Of a stretch of DNA of 64,000 nt, positions 32,442 through 44,972 are shown in pieces. The notes below the pieces were generated by a model that saw only the letters and a list, made by a program, of their open reading frames with translations, ran no database searches and was not told the origin of the DNA. The stretch comes from Rhexocercosporidium sp. MPI-PUGE-AT-0058. Taxonomy: Eukaryota > Ascomycota > Leotiomycetes > Helotiales. The translations under genes and the position numbers were made by a program. Numbering within the stretch: position 1 is the stretch's first letter; every line of letters begins with the position of its first letter. The stretch covers positions 2,480,001 through 2,544,000 of the forward strand of contig JAGTJL010000002.1 of NCBI GenBank assembly GCA_020746875.1, read 5' to 3'.

Positions 32442-34259
32442 CTACAACTCATCATGATCCTCAACTGCCTCCGTTGCCTTGCTCTTGACTGCCTCAGTAG
32501 CATCTTCAGCGGCCTCCTTAGCAGCCTCAGTTGCGGCAGCGGCTTGCTCGGCCATCGACTCAACGATTGGCTTCTCGGCCTCAGCAGCCTCTTCCTCGTA
32601 AGCGACCTCAACAGCGTGTTCGCCGTTCTCCTTGACGAACTTGATGAGATCCTCAATGCTACGGCTGCCGCTGTAGGTGACTGGGTTCTTCTTGTCGCCA
32701 GCCTTGTAAAGCTTGATGGTTGGGAATCCTTGAACCTCATCGGGCACGTCGTTGAGGGTAGCGTCAACCTTGGCGATTGTGACCTTATCGGTGAAGCCAC
32801 CATCGACGTAAAGCTGGGCGAGGATGTCATACTTGGGAGCAAGAGCCTTGCAGTGACCGCACCATGGGGCGTAGAACTCGATCAAGACATCCTTCTTGTC
32901 ATCCAAAACAATGTCGTCGTAGTTCTTGGCGACAACGATTTGGACTGGACCTTCTTGAGTCTCGGGGATGGGCTCAGACTTGATGCTAGGCTCAACTTTG
33001 CCCTCAACGAATTCGGCGACGAACTTGCCAATGGTCTCGGCAGTGATCTCCAATTCTTGATCATATGGGTACTTCTTGTTGTTGACGGTGTCTTGGATGG
33101 CGAAAGCGGGGAACTTGTCGGCTTTGAGGTTCAAGTTGCCAGCGTGAGCACCGAATGCCTTAGCATCAATGGTAGCGAAGCTGACCTTGCCTCTGTGAAG
33201 CTCAGCAACATCCTTGAGAGACTTGGAGATAGTGGTTCGCTCCTCCTCGGTCTCCGCGAAGATATATGCCAAAGGAATTCCAGTGGCCATGTAACCGGCG
33301 TATGTCTCTGGGCCAACTTCACCAATCAAAGGAATGGATGCAGTGTTGGCAAACTTCTCAATGGTCTCTGCGTCGAAGGTCTCAGCGAAAACGGTCTTGC
33401 CCTCATCGAAAGACTTGTAGAGAACAACAGCTGGGAAAGAAACGCCCTCGGCCTTGGCCACATCAGCATCGTTGACGGCACCAAAGAGGAAGTTGTCACG
33501 AAGCTTCTCAGCGACGGTTGTGAATGTGGTGTTGGAAGTCTTGTCATCAGCGGCCAGATATGCGACCAAAACGACTTTGTCGGCAGTCTTGAAGTCCTCG
33601 AGGGTGTCCTTGGACAAAATCGAAACAGCAGGGAGAGACTGCTTGGTCATGTATGAGACGATCCTGTTTGGAATTGTTAGCCAAAACTCGAACTGTGCCC
33701 GCAAGTAGTAGGCTACTTACGCAGGTGCCTTTCTTGCGCCGGAGTATGGAGAGATGTTATCAGCACCACGGAAGACCTTCAAAGTTGGGTATCCCTCGAC
33801 GCCAAAGCTTTGGCAGAGATCAGCCTCCTCTGTGCAGTCGATCTTCGCGAGCTTGATGTTCTTCTCCTTTAGGGTTGTGGCAGCCTCCTCATATTCTGGT
33901 GCAAGTGCTTTGCAGTGTCCACTGTAGCGTAATTAGTAATTGGCTTTGGACAGGTGTCATCTCTGAAAGAACTCACCACCATGGCTGAATTGAACGAGCA
34001 TACGTTAGTAATGTTACAAGATATGTATGGGACATTGGGAACATACTGCGAAGACTAGAAGAAACATTAATGTTAGCTAGAGTTCGCAGAACAGTCTTGC
34101 GCTTGGGGGCGCCGCTGAGGGTTATGTACACTCAGCTAGAACCAGATCGTTCTCTTTGACGAAATCTGGGAAGGTATCTTTGGTCAAGGATGCGACATCT
34201 GAAGCCGATGCGACAGCAGCGGAAACGAGGCCAGCGGCCAATGCTTTGAAGGTACGCAT
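32442..34259 (-). CDS. PDI1: Protein disulfide isomerase (PDI1), ER lumen
   Basis: Catalyses formation and isomerisation of disulfides in the endoplasmic reticulum. Five exons: 34259-34130, 34054-34047 (8 nt), 33984-33977 (8 nt), 33921-33721 and 33663-32442; phases close to 522 residues. Signal peptide at 1-19 (MRTFKALAAGLVSAAVASA). Domain a has the CGHC active site at 49-52 inside FFAPWCGHCKAL; domains b and b' follow without cysteines; domain a' has the second CGHC at about 384-387 (FYAPWCGHCKALAP). An acidic/Ala-rich tail ends with the ER-retention signal HDEL. The two 8-nt exons code for Phe-Phe-Ala and Pro-Trp-Cys at the first active site; without them the conserved EFFAPWCGHC cannot be made, so the structure is well supported. 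Length and domain order match fungal PDIs. Confidence 0.96.
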
Positions 34260-36917
34260 TTTGGTGTATTGTGGAGAGTAATGTGGCCTTGTTGAACTGT
34301 CAGTTTGATGTCTGCAAAGAGGGCAAGCAGCGGGAATAGCGCGAGCAATGATAGATTAGATCTGCCAGACGCCTGATTGATCAATGGGGGTGCGAAATAC
34401 CTCTTCAGTTCTCGAGATGAAAGAAAGGAGTTGTAAGAAGAGGATAGACCAAGGTGGCAATGAGGGGAGCTTATAAATTAGGAGAGAGGAAGGCTGAAAG
34501 CTAACGAGGACGGAGGCGGAGGGGTTCAGCGCTAAAAATAAGAACACAATCTGTCCTTACGGATTCACCTCGATAACATAACTTCAATCGTGGCACTACG
34601 CTGACAGGGATTGCAGCAATCCTGGCAAAGCAAGGAACGAAATACGGCACATTCAATCAACTTTCGAAGCGCAGTAGTAGTAGTACTTACCCTGCCAGAG
34701 ATCCGGCTCACGACCAGGCAATTCCTGTACACCGTCATTGACATTCACTGCTGCCGATCCCAATTGCTCCTGTACCATCGCATAAAGGGGCAGTAAATGT
34801 CACTAGTGAATTCAATCAAGTACTTAAGTCGTTACAAATCCACCAGCTACATTCATAGACTCCTGTCATGCAATGGCCAAGGGGACATCTCGGAGGATGA
34901 GGCTACATGTATGATCCTTCCATCCCCCAGCACGCACTACCTTTCTAAAGTTCTAAAGATGACATTATCCACAGAACTCGGAAGTAAGCCTCTACCCAAA
35001 AGGTATTCGGGCCACTTTGCCGCCGCCATTGTACAAGCAACCGTGTTCACTGTTCACATAATCACGGATGATGCGAGACGAAGAACACCTGTTCTTCTTA
35101 TTCGATTGATTGACAAAAGTCCTTGGCAATGGACCTTTTGTGTCACAGGGGCGCACCTGTTCTAAAGTTAAAGTTAACAAGAAATTTCCGAGGCAAGCAG
35201 CCCGTGTCTGTAGTTAAGTGACCTGGGACAATTGCGGGCTAGAGTTTTTCTCCTCCTCTCTGGCTTCTGTTGGAATTTTGAACTTGTTCAGTGAAACTCT
35301 GTGCAGCATCTGTTTAGTTTATATTATTTACTCAATCATTCCCTTGAACACAATTTACTGCTCTTTCGTGCGATGAGCATGGAATCCCGCAGTCACTACA
35401 ACTAATTGAGGATGAAGCATTCTAACCAGTCCTCTCTATATACAACATCCTGGGAGATTCGGTTCCAAAGAATCCAGACATTCAATGTCTGAAGTCGTTT
35501 TGGGACGGACATTCACCGTTCATTCTTCAAGTTCACTTGTTCTCGAGTCACAGTGGACCGGCTTCAAAAGTTCACGTGGAACATAAAGTCATCCATGTGA
35601 ATATGAATAGTGAGTGAATTAACCTCTCTACACCGCTGCGGTCTTTTCTATGATTTTCTCAATCATAGACTGATTTGTCTCATTGCATTTTACTTTTTAT
35701 CTCTTACCATGTATACATCGCTAGGTAAAAGCGCACCAAACATTCAAGCCTTACAAACAACTTTTCTTCATCTAGATGGTCGTTTCACACCCTTTCTTCC
35801 TTTCATTGTTGTACCAAAGCTCGCTGTCTCTTACAGCGATAACCAGAATGGCTTCTTGGACATGTTCAAGCTGCTGTTATGATTTGGGAGCCTGCTTTTG
35901 ATCTCAAATAGTCCCAATTGCATTTCGATATTATTCCAAGATGCGTTTAGATACGTACCTTAGCTCGTTTTAGAGACCTTCTTCATAGTGTACCCAGTTC
36001 AGTCTAGCCTAGTACAAAAAAAACTTGCTGTTTGCTCTATCATAAGCATTGCAAGCTCCTGTGGACTTGAAAAATCCGCTCTGTCTATTTTTCCTATAAC
36101 TTGGGCATCTATGATGTCTTTGCACTAGTATTCAAAGCTTTGCTAGGAAGACCGAACCTGGAATACTTCTTGGCCGCATCAGTTGTCCTTGGGACATATA
36201 AATGGCACGCATTCGTTGACCTATAGCGGTGACAGAAAGGGAGACTCGTCACGTGTTGGCCTTTCTTGGTAGAAAGACATCTAACCGTGAAAGTCGTATT
36301 CATCTTAGATCACGCATGCTGGGTAGCTTGGAGGCTAGCCAATGTCATCAACAGTGCTCCAAACTCAACCGATCCGCCTTTGGAAAAGTGCCTTACTCAA
36401 AGAGTAACGGTGTTGGAGATATCAAAAGCCATAGTATGGATTATGCATCAAGATACACAAGTAGGTAGTATTCCAATCCTACTATTCTGTGTTGAGTCTC
36501 GAAAATTTCGCCGTCTGGTGACTGCATATGTCTATCGGCTTCGTCAGGATGGTCGGGATGGTCGGGCGTGCCGCCACTTCCTGTTTGGTCAGGACTAGAT
36601 TCGAGACCCGTTGATGTTCCTGCCTTTTCTGCCGAACAGCACACCACCCAACAGTGTGTTCCCATCTTCAAAGCTCGTCCTTAGTCCTGCCCATCTGTTT
36701 CCATCTTCATCTCGTTCATTCACCTCAATCTTCTCACGCGTCGACAGATAGGAACAATGCCTCTGCCATTCGCATCCTGACCACATTCTAAAACGCCGTG
36801 GACTCGATCAATGATGGATGCTGGCGTCTAAGCTGGGGAACTCTTCCTGTCACTCTTCAATCCATCTCTTCTAATACCGTACTGTAACAGCAGAACCGCC
36901 TCCCAGCACCTGCGGAT
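34260..36917. other. Long gene-poor region
   Basis: 2.66 kb between divergent genes (PDI on minus, the disordered protein on plus), by far larger than most gaps here. Small open frames (34797-35165, 35610-35882, 36266-36598) have no recognisable translation and no codon pattern like the neighbouring genes. The region is richer in A and T than the genes. It could contain long leaders, promoters or a noncoding transcript; none is visible from sequence. Confidence 0.45.
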
Positions 36918-39900
36918 ATGGAAACTGTTCAAACTCCTTTCCGGCCACCTGGCCAAGATAAGGGACATGGGGGAGACAACATTTTAACGCGTCCTCGAGC
37001 CAGCAGCGAAAAAGACCTGATGCGGAGCAGCATGAGCATTCAGCGGCCCGACGAAAACCGGTCTCCTGCCAATTTTTCCAGGGCCTGTGAGGGCATGCTC
37101 AAGACGACTACCGAAACAGGAGATATTGGAATGTTCTCCATCAAACCATCACGCGTTCCTCAATCACTCGGCACACCTCGAAGACTTGGTGCGGGCTACA
37201 ATACTGAGACTGGAAACCAGAAATTCAGACAGAACTTCCAGCCATATGGCGTTCCTGTCGTCGATGATAGGAGACGACTACCTTCTTATGCTCGAGACGC
37301 TACATCGGAGGTCATATCCATGTACGAAAGTGCCAGCCAGAAGTCCGCAAGCCGTGTCTTCGACGAGCCTGACTATCGATCTTACTCAATGACCCAAACA
37401 TCCTACTCATCTTATACTCTATCCAATCATCGGTCTTACAACAGTCTTCGTAGCCAAGCAGATGCGAACACTCAAGTTCAACGCCCAAGGTCCCCATTCG
37501 CCTACCCAGCTCGATTGAAGCGGCCAGGATTCCGCCCGTCGTCTCCTGCATTAACAGATGGAGGCATCGTGGATTACAGTCGCCGTGCCGAGATTGAGAG
37601 GATACCGCATGTGAGTGATACATACCTTGTACTCTCCTTTTCCAGATGGCTCAACAGCCTGCTCGGCGAGGATAGATGATATTTCAGATGAATTCTAACA
37701 AGATGCTACTAGGGAGCCGGCCATAGCACATCCTCCCCATCCTCTTTGTACGCACAGAGGCGTAGACCTTACCAGTCGCTCCGTCCCGATGCCAACAGAT
37801 CAACACCATCTCTGCTGAGTCAATCTTCTCCTCCACGCCGGTCGTCAAGCCCACTCGTCTCTCGCAGTAATGGAATATCAAGCCATGATTGGGCTCGTAG
37901 GCCAGGACCCGCATCTGTCAACACATCTCCTTCTCGAAGCACTTTCAGTCTCGCCTCCACTGTCAATCTCTACGCAACTACGCAGCCTCAATCAACTACA
38001 ACAACACCCGGAAAGGTTCCTCCACCATCACCACTGTACTATGACTATACCGAAGACTTTGAGGTCGAGGTTTATAACGAACCGGCGACTATGGAACCAC
38101 CTCCTTCGTTTCGAATTGATAAGACTATTCCAGAGGATCGTCCTATGAGCTCTGAGAGACCGCTGTCAAAGGATCCTGGCTTGGACCACAGCTACAATGC
38201 GTTCCAAGCCTTATTGCCTGGACGATCGGTTCCCCTCAAGTTCAGTCAAGACAGACAACCTGACCAAAACGCCGTGAGGGTAAGAGAAGAGGATATTCCT
38301 TTCCAGTCGATAGCAAATTGTAGTAACCCGGCTTCGCCATCTGACCGTGGGAGCATTTGTCAGGATCGCAAATCTGTCAGACTGTCAGGCCTAGGCTACG
38401 GAGCTCAGCAGTTGCGAAGTCATGTTGACGAAGCCTTCGGAAATTTCCCTTCGTTGGCTTTGGAAATAACGGACCTCAATAAACTGGAAAATTGCTTGAA
38501 TGTAGAGCCCCGAAATGCTCAAACACTGAGTGAAAGCCTTGAGAAAGACTTGGATTTGCCATCTGCTAGGAGCTCATACAGTGTTATTACCAGCATTCCT
38601 CACTTTCCTTCTCCACCGAATGAAAAAGATGTATTGCAGTCCAAGGACGCAGCAGACACGTCTACCGCAAGCCCCTTGATGATGTCTTTGGGATCTCAAG
38701 AGCCAGTAGGGGACTCCAGTCTGCCCCCTCAGCCATCTTTCACTAGGCAACATCAATGCATCGATGCAAGCCACAGTGATGCTCTAACCTCTCCTCCCGG
38801 AATACATGAAAACATGGGGTCAAGCGAATCCAACGCTTCCGAGGTCGTGATTCCCGAATCGGCAGAGCACATCGATGAAATCGAGGTTGGCAACAGACAC
38901 AGAAGTACGCTTGAGAATCAACCGGTGCTGAAATCCGTAAGAAGAACACCCATGACATCTCCAACAGTTCCCGCAGGATTCAAATTGCGGAAGACTGACT
39001 CGGATCGTGGTCATACTCCTCAAATGTCGCTATTCAATCGGCGGAGAGCTGCAGATGGCCAAAGTATGTCACAGATACAACCTCTGAAGCACAGCCAGTA
39101 TTATGGAGGCCGAAGAATAGATCTTTCTGGTATATCAGATCATGGGGCAACCAACGTTCCCAATTTCAGTCACCAGATTCCGAAAAACGACAAAGCCCGC
39201 TCAGAATCGCCCATGCTGGCACCAAAGCCAATCTCACCAGCAAGACAATTGAAGCTGAAGAACAGTGTCCCGCAACTCATGAAGGCTCTTCCACCACTAC
39301 CACCCGAGCCATCGAGTCGATCAGGCTCTCCAACAGGCGAACATGAATCAGAGGAAATCGAGCTTCCTTGCAAATTTTCACCTCTTGAACAGGGCCTAGG
39401 CAGCAGCTCAATTCAAGCGAAGCCAAAGGTGTCGCCGACGATCATTTCGCCAAAATCAACATCAAGCACCGAGATTGTCAAGAAGGAGGAGCCTAAGTCT
39501 GTAGAATTAGCTCTTACAATTTCTGCGGCCGAGGAAGTCGTGTTTCTACCTGGAGATTCCGAGAGCTCGCTTCCTCTACCTCGAATGAAGCTCAAGATCA
39601 AGTCTACTGGCTCTCAACGTCCTACTTCTCCCCCTGACTCCCGCCCATGGAACTTGGCCGAGAACTATCCTTGGTCGTCGCAAAATCCAAGTTTCCGCCT
39701 ACCATTAGTCGTCCAAGACCCCCAAATCCCAATTTCGAAGCCCCCAAGATTCAAGCTGAAAGTTACAAGGGCGTCCAATTCTACCCAAGGAACGGTTCGC
39801 GTAAATCATGATTCTGGTAATGCAAAGCCATCGACCGGACTGCACCTGCGAAATCCGAAGGACCTCTTCACGCCCTCTACTGGCATCGACAACATATTCC

Positions 39901-40484
39901 GTCAGGTTAGCAGACATCTTCATTCGAGGAAAGCCAGCATGGCTAGTAGTCATGTCGGTCAGAACGATACGACACTGCCATCCAGCGCAATCTCAAATTC
40001 CACATCCACAATCAATCCTCCAAATGTGGATCCAAACTTCACACAAGTGCCATTGGTATCAGCAAATCCGCTCAACACCTCTGAAGCACGAAGTGTGTTC
40101 TCGGATGATAGTTCTCATGTTCATGGAAACCATAGTCTACGTCTACGGGGGAAACTTTCAAATTTAAGGGCCAGAATTGCAGCTCCCTACGCGAATAGCG
40201 TAGGAACTCAATCTCACGACGACATCACATGGAGAGACAGACATGGCGCAGAAGCTCCCATTCCTTCCGCTACTAGGTCAATACCAGATCTTCATTCCAA
40301 CAGAAAGAGCACCGATAGCGTTAGACCAATGCGGCGTTGGGTCGAGAAGGCGCGTCGTCAAAAGTTGAAAGCCAAGGTTCATGTTCAAGGCTGGCTGAAG
40401 GAGGCCAAATCGGCGATCGTAACTCGAGTTAGGACACGTAGTAATACAGGAGATGGAGGGGATTCGAACACCATCAAGGACTAG
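36918..40484 (+). CDS. Large, mostly disordered protein of unknown function
   Basis: Two exons: 36918-37610 and 37713-40484, phase 0, giving 1154 residues. The translation is Ser/Pro/Arg-rich with few long hydrophobic stretches, so most of it is probably intrinsically disordered. Blocks that look constrained are PPPSPLYYDYTEDFEVEVYN, PPRFKLKVTRAS with a preceding MKLKIKSTGS, a segment around TGIDNIFRQVSRHLHSRKAS, and a basic C-terminal helix (RRWVEKARRQKLKAKVHVQ) that might bind nucleic acid, membrane or a protein partner. There are many SP/TP sites, which suggests phosphorylation. I do not recognise a family or domain. The start ATG is the first in frame. Evidence for coding is the 2.7 kb open second exon, splice signals in phase and codon usage like its neighbours. 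Confidence 0.8.
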
Positions 40485-41290
40485 CGTTGATTGTTTATTT
40501 TGGGCTCGTGTGTATCATGGTGTGGAGATGCTTCTGTTTGTGTTTGGTTTTCCGGGCAAAGGATAATGTGCCTGAGCAGCTGTTAGGCTGTAGGAGGAGA
40601 AACCATGCTTGGTGTCTGACCTGCTAGATCACGGCTTTCGCTCTGTACAAAGCAGCTTTCTGATATCTTGTCTGGGGGAATGCCGCAGTGATAGGGCTAA
40701 AAGGGCTTAATGTTGTCAGTCTAGGGATTGACTTAGCTTAGCTGTCGCTTAAAATATGTTGGGAACAAGAAAGTGTCAAACACGGTTCTCTTCAACCAAT
40801 CTTGCCACGACGTTGCTTAAGTGCCAGTCCAGCCCCCTCCAGTCTCCACATTACTTACCATTAACTATATTCGCAATACCTACAGCTCTAGAATCTATCA
40901 TAATAAAGGGCTCGATTCAATTCGCCCTCGGAGTAATGACTGTTCCTCGGCTAACTCCCTATACTGTTCTATAGCCAGACCCATACCCATCACTTCCCCA
41001 TGATGGCCTGACCCATAGCGTGGCTCCTTCATAGAGCATTGCTGTCCCCCAGAGCACTACAAATTCCTCGGAGAACCCCCAAAATTCTGTCCCTGACTTA
41101 CACTCTATTTCTACGACTGCCGCTAATCTTGTAAGACTTACTTTTCGCTTGACGAATACTGCTATTGTATTCACACGATCAACGTTGAACATTGATACTA
41201 GTAAGTAAACATTATCTTTGGAACTCCTAAGTAGATGTAAACCTAGCAGTTGAGACTAACATCTCAAAGACAGCAAAAACAACATCAAAC
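40485..41290. other. Intergenic region
   Basis: 806 bp between two plus-strand orphan genes; it presumably holds the promoter of the second. A small open frame at 40756-40974 is not convincing. Confidence 0.45.
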
Positions 41291-42061
41291 ATGTCTACTA
41301 CCTACGAATTCAATATCCAACCCCAACTCATAATAGACAAACGCCCATTCTTCAACCCCTTCAAGCCCTTCTGCCACGCCAAACCCCGCGCATCCACCCC
41401 CCACAAACGCACCGCCCTCCCAGTCAACCCCGCCGTCGACCCCCGTGCACGAGCAGAAAGCCAATTCTACATCTCCTACGAGCCGGATTTCGACCCTCCA
41501 TCTCCCTCTCCCCGCCTCTCCCTCTCTTCTATCTCATCGATTTTCTCTCGCGGCTCGCGACGCTCTTCTAGAGCAACCTCGCCTGCTAGCTCGGCTAATG
41601 AGGAGCCTCAGATCGATGGGTGGGAGATTGTTCGGTGTATTCAGACGGAGTATGGGGCGGTTTTTGATGGGTGGCGGTGGAATCGGGCGGAGGGTGAGGA
41701 GGGAGTTGGAGAGGAAGGAGTGATTCAACATCCAGGAACAAGACCAAGTCTGAAGAGGAGATGTGCTTCTTGGGGGTTTCTTGCGAGGAAGTTTTCATTT
41801 CCATCTTCTTTGAGACGATCGTCTGCTTCAGCTGGTGTTGATGTTGATGCTGGAGATGGGAGTGATGCGGAGGGCGTCAGTGAGGATCCTTTGGCTTTCA
41901 CTAAGGAGGGGGTTGTTGAGGTTAGGATGGGAGACACGGAATTGGTTACGCGAAGGAGTCCGAGGACGGTTGATGTGAGGTACAAACCGAAGGGTTTGAG
42001 GGAATCTGTGGGGTGTTCGATTGAGGGGGTGGTGACGAAGAGGAGTGGGAAGGATGTTTAG
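41291..42061 (+). CDS. Hypothetical protein, Ser/Arg-rich
   Basis: Single-exon frame of 256 residues beginning MSTTYEFNIQPQLIIDKRPF. An N-terminal segment with hydrophobic and aromatic residues is followed by a Ser/Arg/Pro-rich stretch (SSISSIFSRGSRRSSRATSP), a central block with two Trp (GWEIVRCIQTEYGAVFDGWR) and a mixed-charge C-terminus. No signal peptide or membrane segment. I do not recognise it. The ATG follows an ATCAAAC context, and the frame has the codon pattern of neighbouring genes. Function cannot be inferred. Confidence 0.6.
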   Translation: MSTTYEFNIQPQLIIDKRPFFNPFKPFCHAKPRASTPHKRTALPVNPAVDPRARAESQFYISYEPDFDPPSPSPRLSLSSISSIFSRGSRRSSRATSPASSANEEPQIDGWEIVRCIQTEYGAVFDGWRWNRAEGEEGVGEEGVIQHPGTRPSLKRRCASWGFLARKFSFPSSLRRSSASAGVDVDAGDGSDAEGVSEDPLAFTKEGVVEVRMGDTELVTRRSPRTVDVRYKPKGLRESVGCSIEGVVTKRSGKDV

Positions 42062-42519
42062 GGTATGGGAGGAGGGGGATGTGGGGGTTTGGACTTGTTT
42101 GGGTTGTTTGGTTAATCGGCTGCTTTATTACTTAGAGAAGATGAATTAATGTTAATTTCTAGAGGTAGAAATGGAGGTGAAAAAGCTGCTTTGCTATACT
42201 TAGATGTGGTAGTTTGGGTTTGGGGTTTCGAATTTTGATTTTGTTGTTATTAAAGCCTTATTATCGGAGCGAAAAATTGCCTTTTTGGTTTATTAGCTAA
42301 TTTATGGAAAAACTACTGTGGAATAAGTAGGAGAGAGCGTATCTCCTGCTGGAGTAGAACACTTTGCCACATCTTCTATGTCCATGTAGTTTTGTGACGC
42401 TGGTTGTTAATATGTGCTGTGGCTGTTAATAGTGGGTGGTGACATGGTTGATTTCACAGGCGCAGGTGATGGTCTCTGATGTTTGACTTTTTTCCCCCGT
42501 CTTTTGATTTTCTGGACGT
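42062..42519. other. Intergenic region between convergent genes
   Basis: 458 bp between the orphan (+) and MON1 (-) stop codons, T-rich on the plus strand. Nothing else recognised. Confidence 0.5.
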
Positions 42520-44646
42520 CTAGAATACAGCACCGCCGATAATGAAGACTCGTTCTTCCTCCCGTTTCACCCATTGAATAACCTTGTTTGCACCCTGGGC
42601 GAGGCCAGCGCGCGACGCATTCGGCCCTGCGACGCAGTAGAATTCAAACAATGGTGTTGTCCACGCCAAGGAGATACTGTCTCGGCTAACACAGTGAAGC
42701 ACCTTGAGATGGGAATGCTTAGCGTGTGTCGAGGCATGGAGATTATGATATAGCGTCATGAGTCTGCAAGTACACGCGGTTAGCATTTGTTTCAAGACGT
42801 GTTGGTGGGTTTATGACGGAATACACTTACTTTCTCCGTGCTAGAGGACTGCTGAAGTGGGGGGAGAGTGATGGCATGGTGAACTGGACATTTGCACGTG
42901 ATTTGTACAGGAAGTGTCGTAATGGCGTTCCAGGCACAATGTCTGTGGTGCTAGGCCTGCCCTGGCGGACTGCTGTCTTGATGATTTCCATACTGCCATT
43001 CTTTTGCAGTTGCGTCACCACCTCATCCCGCATCTGCTTCAAGTCGTAGAAGCTTTCCTTGTCTGCGCTGATGAGCAAGACGGCAATTTCGTCTTCTCGG
43101 CTGCTGCTGTTTGCTGTCGATGGCCGTTCCTCTGATTCACCTTCGTCATCCAGGGCGCTCAGAAAGCTGACGTACATGTAGAGATATCCTCTGTTATTGA
43201 ATCCCGGGAGACAAACGGGTATCCAATTTTCTCCACCACCAGCCTTGATGCTTCCTGCTTCGAAAAGCATATTGAAGATCAGAAGGAGGTCACTAGGATG
43301 TAGCGAGTGTCGTTTTGGTCTGATGACACTCACCAGTCGCCCACCAGCGACGACAAGTCCGTAGAGCAGCTTGTCTGTCCGTGCTTTCAGAAGTGTATTG
43401 TTGATCGCATGGCGTTGCGACTTTCGAATTTTCAGACATTCTAATGCCGAAAGCAAGGCCGTTGGCGACCCTCTCGTGAAAGTGTCCGCAAGGGAGGACA
43501 GCAAAATCTCTGTGCCCTCAAGAGGCCGCCGAAGATCTGTGTTTGGCCGATTCGTGAATAGCTGAGTCAAGGTTGGCAGAGTGAGAGTCGAAAGAATTTG
43601 CATGTAGAGAGCCTCCAACTGAGATCGGAGTTGAGCATCGCTCTCCCCAAGTTTGCTTATGGCAACAAAATAGAGAGGCCCATCAATAGATACCACGAAC
43701 CGAGTACTTCCAGCTGTGAATCCCATCAATGGATCTTTCGCTCCTTGGAAAAATGATATGATGGTCTGAATGATGCCGATATATCCATTTATTAGGTTTT
43801 GGTCACCATGTCGGCTGTAAATTGGTTTACCAGCAGAGGACAAGATAAGATAGTGCTTGAGTTTGGATTTCCACTGCTGAAGGACTTCCTCTATAGAGGT
43901 ACAGTATTAGTAATAGAGCTTTTTGTATGTCCGACGAGACCAAACCTACCTCCATTAACACCTTTATTATCCACTGGTTCTATATCATCGAATTCATTCT
44001 CAAAATTGACCAGCAAAGTATCATCGTAATCCACAGCTTCAAAAGCATTCACAGACTCCGTTTGTGTACTGAGCAACTTCCATGCTGCACTCTGTGAGTT
44101 CAGTCCTTCATCTAGCAGACTTGCAAGATCTCCGTCCGCCCTCAAGGTGGGGGCATAGCTCATGAGGCTTGCACTGTCATCAAAGTCACTTCCATTGCGA
44201 CTAATCTTCCTGCTTGGTGTGCTCTGCCCTCCGGATGCCCCTGATATTGACACCGATTCCGAGACTGACCGACCAGCTGGAGTCGAGAACGTCCCCCGCG
44301 ATCCATCAGGGAATGATAGGGTCTGAATATCGATCGACGAGAGACCAGTTGTAGGTTTACTCGCATATGCCGAACCAGGTCGATTTACAGGCTTCAGGAG
44401 GGAAGGTCGCGGAGGAAGAGGAGGTCGTGATTCTTCTGCTGCTTGCCCTCCAAAATATTCCCCCTCCGTATCCCCAGGAGTAGTATCTTCCTCCGCCTTC
44501 GAGCTTCCCGTCCCTCCTGAATCACGGTTCTGCTCTTCGAGGTTCATCGGATCGGTGGCATTGTCTGGAGCTGCCTGCACCGTCGGCGTTGAATCAGTAG
44601 GCGCATTTGCTCGATCATGAGAAGATGCAGGGCTCGAGGGTCCCAT
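42520..44646 (-). CDS. MON1: Vacuolar fusion protein MON1
   Basis: Subunit of the Mon1-Ccz1 exchange factor for Rab7/Ypt7 in endosome-vacuole and autophagosome fusion. Three exons: 44646-43950, 43890-42831 and 42763-42520, giving 666 residues. The N-terminal ~220 residues are disordered and Ser/Pro/acidic, as in fungal Mon1. The conserved core starts with [20 protein letters not shown], the Mon1 signature leading into the first longin domain; further conserved blocks are [20 protein letters not shown] and [20 protein letters not shown]. The C-terminal exon ends in the third longin-like domain, with a hydrophobic tail. It is divergent from DOP1, another endomembrane gene, with 326 bp between starts. 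Confidence 0.95.
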
Positions 44647-44972
44647 CCAGGACGAAGATGCAGCTATTCACAGGTCGTCATTGATGATTGATTACTTAAG
44701 GGTTCAGATGTGGCGGGTGATGCAACGGCAGCCAGGGATCTTTGGCGTGGGGTCAGTGGCTGGAACTAGCCTGCAGCCTTGGGGGGAGGAAGAGGCCGCG
44801 CGGAAACTGGAGCTTCAGCCTTGAGGAATGGAATGACAGAACAAGACAACCGACTCTACAGCACCAATACAGTACAATACAACACACAATATCCTTTACA
44901 ACTATGTGCCATCCCCGAAAGATGTGTGGACAATGCCAATGATCCTCATCCCAATAGTACAGCGCAACAACG
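44647..44972. promoter_or_regulatory. Divergent promoter region of MON1 and DOP1
   Basis: 326 bp between the start codons of two membrane-trafficking genes; a shared promoter region could couple them. An ACAATACA-type repetition occurs near 44860-44885. No specific site is recognised. Confidence 0.4.

Noticed and set aside
32454..33656. A 400-codon open frame on the plus strand opposite PDI exon 5
   Set aside because: PDI on the minus strand is certain (two CGHC sites, HDEL). Antisense frames like this arise from the codon bias of the real gene, and the translation (Leu/Gly/Ser-rich) matches no family.
34797..35165. A 122-codon frame in the gap between PDI and the disordered orphan
   Set aside because: No recognisable sequence and no codon pattern like that of the neighbouring genes.
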